Below, piece by piece: positions 36,718 through 48,136 of a stretch of 64,000 nucleotides of DNA. Each line of letters begins with the position of its first letter. The stretch's first letter is position 1. The stretch lies in contig JAGUCH010000007.1 in NCBI GenBank assembly GCA_019096065.1, positions 5,540,501 to 5,604,500 on the forward strand, written 5' to 3'. Position numbers and translations under genes: made by a program. This DNA is from Paracyclopina nana. Lineage: Eukaryota; Arthropoda; Copepoda; Cyclopoida; Cyclopettidae. Under the pieces are notes generated by a model that was not told the DNA's origin, did not search any database, and saw only the letters and a list, made by a program, of their open reading frames with translations.

Positions 36718-37659
36718 TTAAGTACTTGATTGACCATCTGATAATAATATACTTTTCTCCTCGGCTTGGTCATCCGGATCTTCCTGAACATTGGCATAAA
36801 AGTCCAAAAGCTTGTTCATTTCCTCATCTGCTTTCGCTTTGTGAGCTTTCAAAGCTTCTTCCAGACCAGGATCATTGTCAGCTGGATCTACGTCAGGATC
36901 ATCTTCAGGCATGTAGGAATTGAGTACGTCCACATTGTCCAAGCGTCTTTTCTGCTTCAATTGCCTGATGACATCTCTGAAAGTCTCTTTGGCCAAGTCT
37001 TTGATGGTCTCAGCAGGGTAATGCAAATTTCTACGCGAATTAACCTGCTTGAAGATTTCCAGTATGTCGACAAAGTCAGGAAATTCATGCTTGTTCTTAT
37101 TTACCAACTCCATGATCTTGTCATTGGCCTCTGGAATCCTGGATGACGCAGTGATGAAAGGTTTGTCAATTTTCCTACCCAGGTTGACCTCGATTTTTTG
37201 TAGCTTGCAAATTTCTTGGTACTTCTCCATGAATTTCCTCTTCAAGTTGTCAAGCTTCACATAGTTGGAGTCTTCATTGTCCAACTCATCCAGGTTGAGC
37301 TCCGTTTGCTCAAGTAGTTCTATTTTCTTTGCATAATTTTCCAGGACTTTTTCCAACTTTTTCAGTTTGAGGCTGGCAATGGATTCAAGGTGTGAAAACT
37401 GGTTAATCTCACCTTTGAGCTGATTTATAACGTGTTTCACCTCTAGGGGCTTTTCTGCAACTCGTTGACAGCTTTTGCCTATGGCTTCAATTAAAGGCTC
37501 TAATTGAATTTGTGACTTTTTGATCAGTGCCATGTGCTTGAACATCACGGATTTCACATCGGCGTATTCAGAGTCGTCAATCATTCCTTTGATTGCTCTG
37601 AAAAATACCAACAATTTAGCTTGCACTTGATCACATTGCGATTCCTCATTTTTGGGCAT
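36718..37659 (-). CDS. DAXX: DAXX-like histone H3.3 chaperone, compact intronless form
   Basis: A single exon encodes 313 aa, starting at the first ATG of the frame. The N-terminal two thirds is helical (a DAXX helical bundle would fit at ~20-100) with coiled coil. Residues ~175-285 align by eye with the DAXX histone-binding domain: SSRIPEANDKIMELVNK, EFPDFVDILEIFKQVN, AKETFRDVIRQLKQKRRLD, DPDVDPADNDPGLEEALK and LLDFYA. The tail ends EEKSILLSDGQSST, like the C-terminal SUMO-interaction motif of DAXX. The family's role is deposition of H3.3-H4 with ATRX and SUMO/PML-linked repression. It is less than half the vertebrate length, lacking the long acidic and Ser/Pro regions. No intron is needed. 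Confidence 0.85.
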   Translation of the reverse strand: MPKNEESQCDQVQAKLLVFFRAIKGMIDDSEYADVKSVMFKHMALIKKSQIQLEPLIEAIGKSCQRVAEKPLEVKHVINQLKGEINQFSHLESIASLKLKKLEKVLENYAKKIELLEQTELNLDELDNEDSNYVKLDNLKRKFMEKYQEICKLQKIEVNLGRKIDKPFITASSRIPEANDKIMELVNKNKHEFPDFVDILEIFKQVNSRRNLHYPAETIKDLAKETFRDVIRQLKQKRRLDNVDVLNSYMPEDDPDVDPADNDPGLEEALKAHKAKADEEMNKLLDFYANVQEDPDDQAEEKSILLSDGQSST

Positions 37660-38321
37660 TTTATTTTCCGACAGCAAAAAGAAAATTGGCTCAGATTTCA
37701 AGATTTTTCAGGAATATTTCTGGAAATTGGAATTTCACCACAATTTTGGCAGCTGAATTTCGAATGAAGATTTGCTCATTTTGCTGATCAATTTTGGCAT
37801 TAACTGAGAAGAATTGAGGTAATTGTGGTATTTTAGACTCATTATTCAATTTTTGGTGATAAAAGCTTTGAAACAGTCTGGTAGCGCTGAAACGAGTAAA
37901 AGTAAACAACAAACTGAACAAAGTCGAAATTCTCTGTTCACTGCACGTTAGCGTTACGCTTCGAAATGCTACGTTCACCAAAGCAAGGAAAAGCTCAATT
38001 TTAGCTTTATTCTGGGATCCATATACGCGGGTAAATCTCATAACTTTTTTAAAGATTTATTTTTCTAGCTTGACAATATTTCAAAATGGCTGAAAATGGC
38101 AAAATGCAATATGTAATAATGCATACTATTATTGGTATATGAGTTTTCGTTAAAACATCCATTAAAAGCTATAGCATTTGATAGAAAATCACATTTTTGG
38201 TATTGTAATAATAATAATGATGGTGACATTTATGGAGGCCAGGCTATTACAATATTGTTCAAGCCGCAGGAATATTCACACCGGGTTGTACAAATCTTCA
38301 TCTACGAAACAAAATGACAGA

Positions 38322-39266
38322 TTATTTAAGATAATTAATTACAGGATATGATGCAATACCTTTGGACATTGGAGGTATGTGGTGAACTTGAGTATGCGTT
38401 GGCACCAAAAAGGTGTTGGTTGTGCTCTGTGCATAAGTTGGCAAATATTGGCGGCTTAACCGGTCTGCATGGGAGCTTGCAGTCAGCTGACAGCCGGTTT
38501 CTCTTCGCAGACTTGTCTGAACTTGCCTAAAGTGTGAAGCCATTAAGAAATGTGGGCACAACCAGCCAAGGCTGCAGATTGAGTGGAAGTCACAATATTC
38601 AATCAGATGCTGAAATATCCACACAGGGAGTGAGGCTACCACATACACAACCGTCAGGGTGGCACCAGCTGTCTCAAATGAGGTAAGCACTTCAGGGTGG
38701 GTGGGTTTTCCAAATTTCCTAAAAATATTAAAGTGACATTAAAATAATATTTTATCATTTATCCTAATAAATCCTTATAAATATGTGTAAAAATACGTCA
38801 TTTTAGTTATTGGCGTAGAAAGTATTTTTTTGACTGCCGAACACATTCAAATCAAATATAGAAGTAATGATACTTGTTTGCCATGTTGAAAATTTGCTTT
38901 CAGTGTTGGAAACTGAAACTCTGCTCGGCATGAAAACGCTTCCCAACGTTAAGATTTTTGTTAAACTCACCCATGAAAATACCATGCCCACATGCCGACA
39001 ACAACAGTAAGAGAGCCCAGGATCCAGGCTGAAATCCAGGTTTTGGACTCGACAAATGCGCCATACATGAGTGCCAGGCTGGAGAAAAAGGCGAGGACGC
39101 CGAAGCAAATGTCTAAATACCGCGCCATTTTGAGGTCAGTTTGATCATCAGCTGTTTGTGACACCAGGTAGAATTGGAAGAAAACCCACATGAAGGCCAT
39201 GACACACACTGCAAGGCCCAAAATGCCACTGTAGGTCTTCAGGATGCGTTTGGCACGTTCAGCCAT
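38322..39266 (-). CDS. Small multi-pass membrane protein, family not recognised
   Basis: Exons 38971-39266 and 38322-38718 give 230 aa. Four hydrophobic segments are visible: YSGILGLAVCVMAFMWVFFQF, YLDICFGVLAFFSSLALMYG, WISAWILGSLTVVVGMWAWYF and ATLTVVYVVASLPVWIFQ. A ~90-residue Arg/Ser/Thr-rich cytoplasmic tail follows. The layout is like arthropod tetraspan septate-junction or lysosomal proteins (Pasiflora/MARVEL-like), but I cannot assign it. A hairpin-headed element lies in its intron. Confidence 0.7.
38822..38918 (-). repeat. Hairpin-headed dispersed element
   Basis: On the minus strand it has TTTCAGTTTCCAACACTGAAA, GCAAATTTTCAACATGGCAAAC, AAGTATCATTAC, ATTTGATTTGAATGTG and CAGTCAAAAAAATAC. 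It lies in the intron of the small membrane-protein gene. Confidence 0.85.
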
Positions 39267-39518
39267 CTTGAAAGACCTGAAAGTGAAGGAGTTAATTAGC
39301 AGTTGATCATGTGACTGTGATAAAACTAGGGCGTTTTCATGGCCGCATTAATTTGCTAATTATGAGCCATTAAATTTATGGATTTTATTGAAATCCTTAT
39401 GACTAAATTTAAAGTAATGACTCTTTTGTTTCAAAGTTCATATTTGGCTATTACTTTTAACTAAGCACTGTTTTTCTTAAGTTTCTTTACGTTATGGAAG
39501 GTTTTCATTTTGAGCTCA

Positions 39519-39612
39519 TTTTCAGTCTTCAACACTGAATGCAAAATTGGAGGATGGCAAACGAGTCTCATTGTTTGGTGATTTGATTTGAATGTGACAT
39601 TTCGACAAAAAA
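39519..39612 (+). repeat. Hairpin-headed dispersed element
   Basis: It has TTTCAGTCTTCAACACTGAA, GCAAAATTGG, GGCAAACGAGTCTCATT, GTGATTTGATTTGAATGTGA and CGACAAAAAATGC. This is one of the clearest copies and close to the one at 38822 on the other strand. Confidence 0.85.
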
Positions 39613-40378
39613 TGCTTACTAGGAAGATTTTATCAAATAATGCGTTCTATCAGTTTTTTACCCTTACTTGCTATCCAAAAAGTGTAAAACTGAACATTGA
39701 CTTGTTTACAGCAATGAGTGTAAAATTGCTATTGAACAAACATAAAAAAGCACTATTTGACCTAGTTCTCCCCCACCTCTCCCTTGGGAAACTTTCAAAT
39801 TTCCCTGGCAAGTAAGGCTTACCTTTTTAATCAATGATAAATAAGATTCCTGCAGCTGACTTTCTCTTCTTCATCAGTTCAAGTTCAACTGAACTTAGGT
39901 GCTTGCATGCTTGTAAAATGCAAAGCTAGCAAATCAGCAGCTTACCATTATATCATGCAAGCTTGGTCAAATTGATTAGTAGGTGTAATTTGATACCAAG
40001 TGACTTGTTTCAATTTTGCTTGCTGCAAGCAGCTGATTTTCCTAGCCTTTGAAGAGAGCCTACTATTATCAAGGGGGCCTTTCACCAAAACTGAGAGAGA
40101 AAGCTTCACTGGGCTGATCCTTGGTGCACTGAGGGGAAAGCTGGCTTCAAACAGACCTACTCTCCACACTTTGATGTTGACTCTTTCCCCATTTGAGTGG
40201 ATTTCCTCCCGTGACACAATGGCTTTCTCCATTTTTAAATAAAGCTTCAACAGTTTTTTTAAGCATAAACAAAGAACAAAGATAGATGCATGTTCGAATA
40301 TACACTTCAGGGCTTAAAAGTAGGTGAAGGTTGCGTGATAAAAACTACATTTTATTGATGTAAAGGAAAAGCTAGTGC

Positions 40379-40482
40379 ATTTCAGTGTTCCAGACTGAAA
40401 TCAAATTTTAAAAATACATTTAAAAATGTAGTGTCATTGTTTCCATATTTGCTTTAAGAAGGATTTTTCTGCCAAAAAATTG
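40379..40482 (+). repeat. Hairpin-headed dispersed element
   Basis: The head TTTCAGTGTTCCAGACTGAAA is followed by TCAAATTTT, a diverged GTAGTGTCATTG box and the terminal CTGCCAAAAAATTG. Confidence 0.65.
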
Positions 40483-40578
40483 TTCTTAAAGACTAAAACA
40501 TCGTCAAAATCATATCTAGACTGTGATGCGTGATATGAGGTTGCGTAGTTTATTTTTAAAGGTTCCTTCAGTTTTTAG

Positions 40579-43500
40579 CTACCAGAAATCGTTGAAATCC
40601 ATGGAAAGATAAAAGTTTGAGCTGGAAATGTTGAAAACCTTTGAGCCCCATGGGATTGTAGAAGTGAAAGCAGATTGCATTCTTGGGTAATTTTCTTCAT
40701 TTTGCACCACAACTCCATTCAATGTCAATGGACTGGACCAGCCAAAAGTGAATTCTTCTTCATTGTTCCTCTTTGAGTATCTCACTTGGATATCAGATTT
40801 TCTTGCATTGGACACACAGGCCAATTTGGCAGATAGGCTTTCCCCTGCATGAATGCACTCAAAGGCTTCTTCATACCTAGTCAAATATAGTTAGTGCACC
40901 TACTTCAACCATGAAAAATTAAACTGTCTAAATATTTTACTTGAAGAAATCCGCACATTTGTTCAAGATACAATCGAAGAAAGCCTCAACTCCAGAAGAC
41001 AAGCATTGGTTGTCAATCATGCACTCAATGAAACTGCCATTAAAAGTGTAACTGACTTCAATCTGGAAATAAAATGAACTCTGATAGCTGGTCCATGTGT
41101 AAAATTACTGATTCTTAACTGTTGAGTTCAAAATGGTTGTAGTGAAGTTGTCAAAAGTTCCATACTCTGCTATTGATCCCACTTCACAAATCCAAACATT
41201 TTGGATGCCTTGTGCAACCAAATCATATTGGCTTCCATTTTCAAAGCTTGCTTCTTTGTTTGAGTACATGCCCACTGCAATGAAAGTTTATGTTCACAGC
41301 TGTTAATATCCAATACTAGTTGAACAAACTTAAGCTTCTTAAAGATTGAGCAACAAGACTCTACATTTTTCTCACCAAATCCAGATCCTTGCTTGGCAAA
41401 AAACCAGTGCTGGTCAACCTGGACAAACTCATCTGATTCAAGCTTATTGAAGTTGGCGTGGGTTCTTTCTATTCCAAACACTACAAGAAAAAGTCCTCTT
41501 TTACATTTGTTACACATTTGATAGAAGCTAGTTTTCTTAGACAATTGAAAAGTGGAAAAAGTTGATAACAGCTGTCATTTGCTAGTACCTAAAGTAGCCA
41601 AAACATCCGGGTTATGCAAGGAAATGAGAGTTGTCCCAAATTGTCCCACTTTTGGATGAGCTCCAAGTACCCAGTACATACTGTCATGTTCCTATTGAAT
41701 TAAATTAGCTTAATTATGAGAGTGGGTTGGAAACTGCCAATTGACTGGTACATCATCAGGAGTGTTAGTAAGAGGCTGATGGCTGAAAAATGTGCCAGCT
41801 CTTTTAGGGTCCAAAGTGGCTTGCCAGGGATGCTGTTGGCCTATCACCCATCCAGCTAAAAGCCCAAAATAGCCCTATAACTATTTTTTAAGAATTATCA
41901 ATTTACTCACGATGGTAATTTTGCACAGAGCTTAGCATGTAATCCGGAGTCCTATAGGTGTAAACATTGGCTGTGCCCAAAGTTGATCCACCACCAAAAG
42001 CAGCTGTCTCCTGTCCAATGAGGGTGACCAAATTTGGCGCCAAATTCCACAATGGCTGAGCTGGTTTGATTTGGCCCCAAATCTCAGTTCTGTCCCATAA
42101 ATCATAAGCATCTCCAGTTAGGAAGATGCATTCTGGACTGGATGGATCGAAATAGGCTCCATCAGAGAACCAGAAAATGCAATCTTCAGGATTATCAGTG
42201 AAAATGCCCTCTTTGGCTCCATCTTTTGGATCCAGTCCAAACCTTTCCTTATACTCAAATACTCCATTTTCAATTTGTTCTCCTATCTTATGAGAATGGT
42301 GGGAAAAAGTTTTGCATGCAGGGGCATTATGTATTTTACCTCCAAGAGAGCCAATGGGAACTCATATCCATTCTTGGCTGCCAAAGCCAACATGGCTGAC
42401 TCACCATTGGCTCTTGGAACTTTACCCAATCCTTTGGTGAAATATAGGTAATTTATGTCATGTGTATCAATTTTCCCCTCAGTGTAAGCCCTTCCTCTAG
42501 CAGTGGAGAGCCTTTTAAGTCACTTAAAGTGATTGCAAGTTTGCCTTAATTGTGTTTTTGATTGTACCTTCTTCCTTTGCTTCCCAAGATATGGTCAAAA
42601 ATCTGCAAATTGAGAACCATGCTTGCAAACTGTTTAATCTCAGCATCTTGAGCCAAAGCCACCACAGAAGCCAGTGATTTGAAAGCAATTGGTCCATAAG
42701 TATCAGAGTTGAACTCAGAAAACCAAAGCTGGAAAGTATTTTGGAATAATTATTCCTTGCTAAAATGAACAACAAATGAGAATTGTTGCAAAGATCTCAG
42801 TTTTGGTGCCAAAGGAAAACATTGCCGTCAGGCATTATTTTCCTCAAACTTCTAGATGAATACTCAATAAGATCCACCTACCGAGCCCTATATTGGAGCC
42901 ATTGTTTTACCATATTTGAGCCTAGCTCAGCATTGGCAGATCCATTGGCTTTGGAGGCCTCAAACCTCATCTGATTGAGGTCTGGATTAAGAGCAAACGC
43001 TTGACCTATCAAATATTTGCCAGCCTTCCAACCAATTTGATGATTTTCACTCCAAAATTGCATTGTGTTGAAGTCTCCTGTCTCGTTCATCCTTTCATGA
43101 AAAATAAATTGTTTGGCTTTCAGACGAATTTGCACTATTTTTGTTGCAATTTCAATAATGTTACTTAGGCTTAACTAGAAAATGGCATGTTCTAAACTAT
43201 CAGGATATTTATGGCAAATTAATAAGCTTATTGCTGATAATGTGCTCTTAAATCTTAAAAATCCGAGCTAAAAATATGTGTACCAGAGTGGTAGATTAAT
43301 TGTTGCATTAAGCACGATAGGCTTGAAATCCTCTGTAAATATAGGATGATTCCAATTTCGGTTGAACAGCCAAGAAAAAGCTGCAAGGCAGAAATCAACT
43401 CCATCGTCTCTTTTATTCATCCCTTCAGCCTAGTAAAACAACTTACGACAAATGCGACAATGTTTTAATGAACATTTACTTTAATTTTGATCAACTTTTT

Positions 43501-44964
43501 TTCAAAGTTTCATATTTGATGAATATTTATGTTTTTCTTGTGAATTCTTTGAAGAAAATGAAGTATGTCATTTAATTATAATTGTCAAAAACTTTTTTTA
43601 TATACTGCATGACTGGTTAGGATTTGGAAAAAACCAAGTGAAATCAGGATTTTCCCTTATCTGCCTCGATGACCATTTGACAGATTCGTTAATCCCAAAA
43701 AAGCAAGGCAGATAAGTTGATATTTTTAGCATTGTAAGCTTATTAGCAAAGATTATAATTTTCTGCCTGCTCGATTTTTTAAGTCCTAAAATAACTGTAA
43801 AAGGGAGCATGTACCAGAATGGTAGATTTAGGGTTGCATTCAGCACAACAGACTTGAAGTCCTCAGTTAATTCAGGATGATTCCAATGTCGGTTGAACAG
43901 CCAAGAAAAAGCTGCAAGGCTGAAGTCAACTCCATCGTCTCTTTTATTCATCCCTTCAGCCTAGTAAAACAACTTACGACAAATGCGACAATGTTTTAAT
44001 GAACATTTACTTTAATTTTGATCAACTTTTTTTCAAAGTTTCATATTTGATAAATATTTATGTTTTTCTTGTGAATTCTTTGAAGAAAATGAAGTATGTC
44101 ATTTAATTATAATTGTCAAAAACTTTTTTTATATACTGCATGACTGGTTAGGATTTGGAAAAAACCAAGTGAAATCAGGATTTTCCCTAATCTGCCTAGA
44201 TGACCATTTGACAGATTCGTTAATCCCAAAAAAAGCAAAGCAGATAAGTTGATATTTTTAGCATTGTAAGCTTATTAGCAAAGATTATAATTTTCTGCCT
44301 GCTCGATTTTTTAAGTCCTTAAATAACTGTGAAAGGGAGCATGTACCAGAATGGTAGATTTAGGGTTGCATTCAGCACAACAGACTTGAAGTCCTCAGTT
44401 AATTCAGGATGATTCCAATGTCGGTTGAACAGCCAAGAAAAAGCTGCAAGGCTGAAGTCAACTCCACCGTCCCTTTCATTCATTCTTTGTGCCTAATTAA
44501 GAAATATTTCAAAGAATACAAGAAATAAAAGGATCTAATTTTTTGTTCTTTAAATACGCCTTTTTTGCATAAATATCTTGCCCAAATCAAATTGCTGCGT
44601 AATAAGACTCATTTATCATGTTATCAATTTGCTGTCAGTTTCCAAAACTGAAATGCTATCTAATAAGGAAAAGGATCTTTTGCGTCAAGATTTTGCCAAT
44701 CTTTTGCTGAGAGATGAACACCAACAATCGGTGGAAAATTATTACTGCTTTAAGGAAAGCTTCCTGGCAAAATCCAGAGCCATTGGCAAACTCCAATTTG
44801 AGGACATCCAGCCAAATGTTGTCACAGCTGTGCAAAGGCAGATTTTCCTCAATGAAAAGGTCGATTCTTGCGTTGAAATCATCCCTTAATTGATGTCCAA
44901 AGGCCAAGCTGGCAAGCAGGCTCAAGGCCAAAATGCAGCAGTTCACTTGACTCAACAGCTTCAT
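40579..44964 (-). CDS. Large secreted protein of unrecognised family with a triplicated exon
   Basis: Constant exons 44746-44964, 42911-43091, 42568-42728, 42340-42496, 41911-42286, 41746-41855, 41589-41691, 41376-41480, 41120-41274, 40941-41062 and 40579-40876, plus one of three 146-bp exons, give 710 aa in one frame. A signal peptide (MKLLSQVNCCILALSLLASL) opens the protein. Conserved-looking motifs are WMNETGDFNTMQFWSENHQIGWKAGKYLIGQ (in parts), TAAFGGGSTLGTANVYTYRT, GWVIGQQHPWQATLDP and YWVLGAHPKVGQFGTTLISL. The W..ENHQI..-type sequence reminded me of alpha/alpha-barrel carbohydrate enzymes, but this is weak. NxS/T sites and paired Cys fit extracellular location. No function is claimed. 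Confidence 0.75.
43284..43429 (-). other. Alternative exon variant A
   Basis: This 146-bp exon is flanked by a TAG acceptor and a GTACAC donor. It encodes AEGMNKRDDGVDFCLAAFSW... ending NLPL. It differs from variant B at about 8 of 49 residues, making it the most diverged copy. It is nearest the next constant exon. Confidence 0.75.
43815..43960 (-). other. Alternative exon variant B
   Basis: This 146-bp exon has a TAG acceptor and GTACAT donor. It encodes AEGMNKRDDGVDFSLAAFSW... ending NLPF. The flanking intron is nearly identical to that of variant C, so the duplication is recent. Confidence 0.75.
44347..44492 (-). other. Alternative exon variant C
   Basis: This 146-bp exon has a TAG acceptor and GTACAT donor. 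It encodes AQRMNERDGGVDFSLAAFSW..., differing from B only in the first few residues. It is first in transcript order, after the signal-peptide exon. Confidence 0.75.
44561..44654 (-). repeat. Hairpin-headed dispersed element
   Basis: On the minus strand it has TTTCAGTTTTGGAAACTGAC, AGCAAATTGATAACATG, ATGAGTCTTATTACG, AATTTGATTTGGG and ATGCAAAAAA. It lies in intron 1 of the secreted-protein gene. Confidence 0.8.
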
Positions 44965-45043
44965 GATGGAAACTTTTTATCAACTCTCTCTCTCTCTTAT
45001 CATCATCTGTTTATGTACACACACAAAATTTGTGACATTAAAA

Positions 45044-47394
45044 TCAGTCCCCAGTTTTTGCAGGCTTCCACTTGACATTGGCAGCTGGGCCCTCATTTCT
45101 CACTCGGTCCTTACGCCTTCGGTCAATGTTATCAATCAAGTGGGTGGACACTCGGTCATAAACCTCAGTGAACTGGAACTTGAGCCCAACCTTGATGAGA
45201 GTGTGGTTTTTGCAAATGGCGTCAGCAATCAAGGACTCCACACGATACCTGAAAAAATGCTTCCAGTCTTCATTCCAAGCTGAATATGGACTATTTAATT
45301 TTTACCCCATGTTGGATTGTGTCTGGTTGGCCAAGTGAACCTCGACAATGCCGGAGTTGTTGACAGTCAAGGCCTCAAACATGCCAGCAATGGTGTCCGG
45401 AGAGATCCGGTTGGACTCCAGATTGAGCGACTTGAGTGTGGTGTTTTGCTCAAGAGCAGCATTCAAGGTGGCGCAAGCAAAGTCATTGACGTCGCAGTTC
45501 ACTGCCGAGAGCTTGACCAGATTCTCATTAGTCTTGAGGGCGTCAAAGAGCTCGACAAATTGCTCCTCCTTGATATCCTTGATGTTGTTCAAGTTGAGGT
45601 CCTTGAGCTCCTTGTCATTCTTCTTCACTTTCTCGATCGATTCAGGGACATTGGTGGTGTTGGCAGGATCAGGCTCGTAGTACTTGAGTGGATCAGCGTA
45701 GGCTTCCATGATGAATTCCTGAAGGATTTGTATGTTTAAAATATCAGATAATGTTGAATATCTACTAATATTCTAAGGTAGTATTCAATATCGTCTAATA
45801 TTCCAAGATAATGTTGAATATCTACTAATATTCTAAGGTAATATTGAATATCTTCTAATATTCCAAGATAATGTTGAATATCTACTAATATTCTTGCGTA
45901 ATATTGAATATCTTCTAAGGCATGGTTCACCTGCTAATAATATCTGATATTTTGTCAAAATATCGGAGCGAAATACTGAGAAACTGAGAATTTTGATATT
46001 GTTGTTGGATGGCTTTTGGTGCCAAAAGACCGAATCCAAAGAAGAAAAATTAAAAAAAATTTTTTGGAAGTTCATGATACTTGCAAATATCAGCATAATA
46101 TCGCTCGGTATTTTGATCATAATATCGCAGGTGAACCAGGCCTAATATTCCAAGATAATGTTGAATATCTACTAATATTCTAACGTAATATTGAATATCT
46201 TCTAATATTCCACGATAATGTTGAATATCTACTAATATTCTAAGGTAGTATTCAATATCTTCTAATATTCCAAGATAATGTTGAGTATCTACTAATATTC
46301 TAAGGTAATATTCAATATCTTCTAATATTCCAAGATAATGTTAAGTATCTACTAATATTATAAGTTGGTAATATTGAATATCTCCTAATTTTCAAAGATA
46401 TTATTGAATGTTTTGTATCATTTAAAACTATTATTGAATTTCCTGTAATACTCTTAGATATTATTGAAGAATAACAGCAAAGTCACATAATATCCTAGAA
46501 TATTACTTGATTTTGTTTACTATTTTGTCATTTTACCTGAGGGTTGGAATCCAGGATCTCAGCCAGGGTCATGAGGTCATTGGTTGTGGCTGAGCCAAGA
46601 GCAGCCTCCTCGTCATCATCCAGCCTCACTGACTCTGCCACAGCCTCTTTTCGGCGAATGGCCTCCAACTCGGCCTCATTGTAGGTCGGTACATACACCT
46701 TGCCCCTTTTCTTACCTGGTTCAAAAGGAACCACTTCCTCAATGGGTGGAGCGTTCATACCTTAAAAAAAATTAAAATCCTTTGTTGAATTTCAACTTTT
46801 CGTAGTGAAAACATTTTTTATTTCTAGATAAAATGATATCTTAACGTAATTATCAACCAGGAAGTGGAAAGCGTCCCAGGTGTAAGTTAGTGCGCAATTT
46901 ACTTTGTACCAAAGCTAGTTTTTCAGATCAATGCATAATAATCCCAGCTTTCAAAAGTCAATAAAGATTGTCTAAGAAATGCCATAAAGCTGAAAAGCTT
47001 ATGAGATTGTTTCAAATTCCCTATTTTCCAGTTTGGTCAACAAATTAATCCATTTCAAGACGATTCATAAGCTGGTTTTGCAATCATGCTATTTATAGCC
47101 AGTTATTATACAAAAAATTGATCCATTTACATTTCCTAAATTGTGTTATCTAATATTGTTACCTTCTTCGTTGATTCTATTGATGAGTGAGTCTCTGTTG
47201 AGTGGCCCAGTGGGAGCTTTGTTGCATCTGTATGAATTTCGCACCGAAGCTGGCAAATGTTTGTCATCTGGATCAGAAGCCATTTCGTCCACCAGAGCTT
47301 GGACGTCATCCGGAGAAAGACCAGCCAACAGATCCTCAAGGTCTCCATCCGGAGCATTGAGGACATCACGTCCAAAGTGCATTGTACGAGACAT
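45044..47394 (-). CDS. tmod: Tropomodulin
   Basis: Exons 47163-47394, 46537-46760, 45306-45718 and 45044-45248 give 357 aa, the normal tropomodulin length. The N-terminal half carries the tropomyosin/actin-capping segment (DLEDLLAGLSPDDVQALVDEM, DPDDKHLPASVRN, GKVYVPTY). The C-terminal half is the leucine-rich-repeat cap (DLNLNNIKDI, LVKLSAVNCDVND, TTLKSLNLESNRIS, GIVEVHLANQ, LIKVGLKFQF). It caps pointed ends of actin filaments together with tropomyosin in sarcomeres and the membrane skeleton. An AG acceptor 8 bases before the start ATG indicates a non-coding 5' exon. Intron 2 holds a 60-bp minisatellite interrupted by a MITE. Confidence 0.95.
45741..46440. repeat. 60-bp (2 x 30) minisatellite in the tropomodulin intron
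   Basis: The unit is a TAATATTCCAAGATAATGTTGAATATCTAC-type 30-mer alternating with a TAATATTCTAAGGTAATATTGAATATCTTC-type 30-mer. GATAATGTTGAATATCTACT recurs at exact 60-bp steps (45747, 45807, 45867). The array is split by the MITE at 45919-46142 and decays after about 46380. Confidence 0.92.
45919..46142 (-). mobile_element. PIF/Harbinger-like MITE, copy 2, inserted in the minisatellite
   Basis: 224 bp with inverted ends GGCATGGTTCACCTGC / GCAGGTGAACCAGGCC and flanking TAA on both sides (45916-45918, 46143-46145). It is the reverse orientation of the copy at 49448-49669. Minisatellite sequence resumes in step on both sides, so it inserted after array growth began. Confidence 0.88.
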
Positions 47395-47461
47395 CTTCAA
47401 GCCTGAAATACATTGAATTATTCGCCTTTTAATGCAAATCTGACGCCATTTTAGTTTAAAA

Positions 47462-47557
47462 GTTTTTTTGGCAAAAAGAAGTTAACAAATCAAATGACGA
47501 GCTAATGATACTTGATTGGTTTCTCTCAAATTTGTTTTCAGTTTCCCAGACTGAAAT
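47462..47557 (-). repeat. Hairpin-headed dispersed element
   Basis: On the minus strand it has TTTCAGTCTGGGAAACTGAAA, ACAAATTTGAGAG, AAGTATCATTAGC, CATTTGATTTG and TTTTTGCCAAAAAAAC. It lies just upstream of the tropomodulin start, probably in its 5' intron. Confidence 0.85.
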
Positions 47558-48039
47558 TGATCAATCCATGAGACAAGTTCTTCGCATACAAATTAGCAAT
47601 TTTGTTATTTACCTCAAATCAGATTTTCCACCAACAACTATCCTGGGGTCAACTTTGGCAACGCTTTTGTGAGACTTTCTACACTGAAATTTGGCCTAGT
47701 GTCTCATGCTTCTTGTTTGTTGGCCTGACAAACATGACTTGGCCCAACTAGCTCACTGCTGCTCAAGCTGTACTCTTGCAAAAGCACCTTGGGGCAAGAT
47801 GAACCTTGGAACATCTACTAAAATTATAAGCATCAAAACTTCATTAAAAATTAATTTTGGTGATATTCATTGAAAAATTTGCACTCTCAATTGAAGTGTT
47901 GCTTTTCTTCATGTGTGATAGATGTGGATTCTCCATTCTCCAATGCACTCGAGATTTATTCAAGGATCGTATAGAAAAGGTTACACATAATCATAGTTAT
48001 GGAAATCTTGGTGCGAAGAAGTTTTTCCATAGATTGTGT

Positions 48040-48136
48040 AATTTCAGTCTTACAAACTGGAAACTAATTTTACACTAGATAATCAAGCCTCATTAATTGT
48101 TCATTTGATTTGAAATTGTATTTTTTCCAAAAAATT
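48040..48136 (+). repeat. Hairpin-headed dispersed element
   Basis: It has TTTCAGTCTTACAAACTGGAAA, CTAATTTTACAC, CAAGCCTCATTAATTG, CATTTGATTTGAAATTG and TTTTCCAAAAAATTGC. Confidence 0.85.

Larger units (their letters stand above)
39270..40570. other. Intergenic spacer
   Basis: It contains two plus-strand hairpin-headed elements (39519-39612 and 40379-40482) and no supported gene. The short open frames near 39948-40250 have no recognisable domain and no coding character. Confidence 0.4.
43284..44492. repeat. Tandem duplication, period about 530 bp
   Basis: Exon plus about 385 bp of intron is repeated at 531-bp and 532-bp spacing. The introns 43430-43814 and 43961-44346 match almost base for base, including ACTGCATGACTGGTTAGGAT. 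Three copies of the exon result. Confidence 0.95.

Noticed and set aside
43284-44492. CRISPR-like or simple tandem array
   Set aside because: Units are about 530 bp and contain a spliced exon; this is exon duplication.
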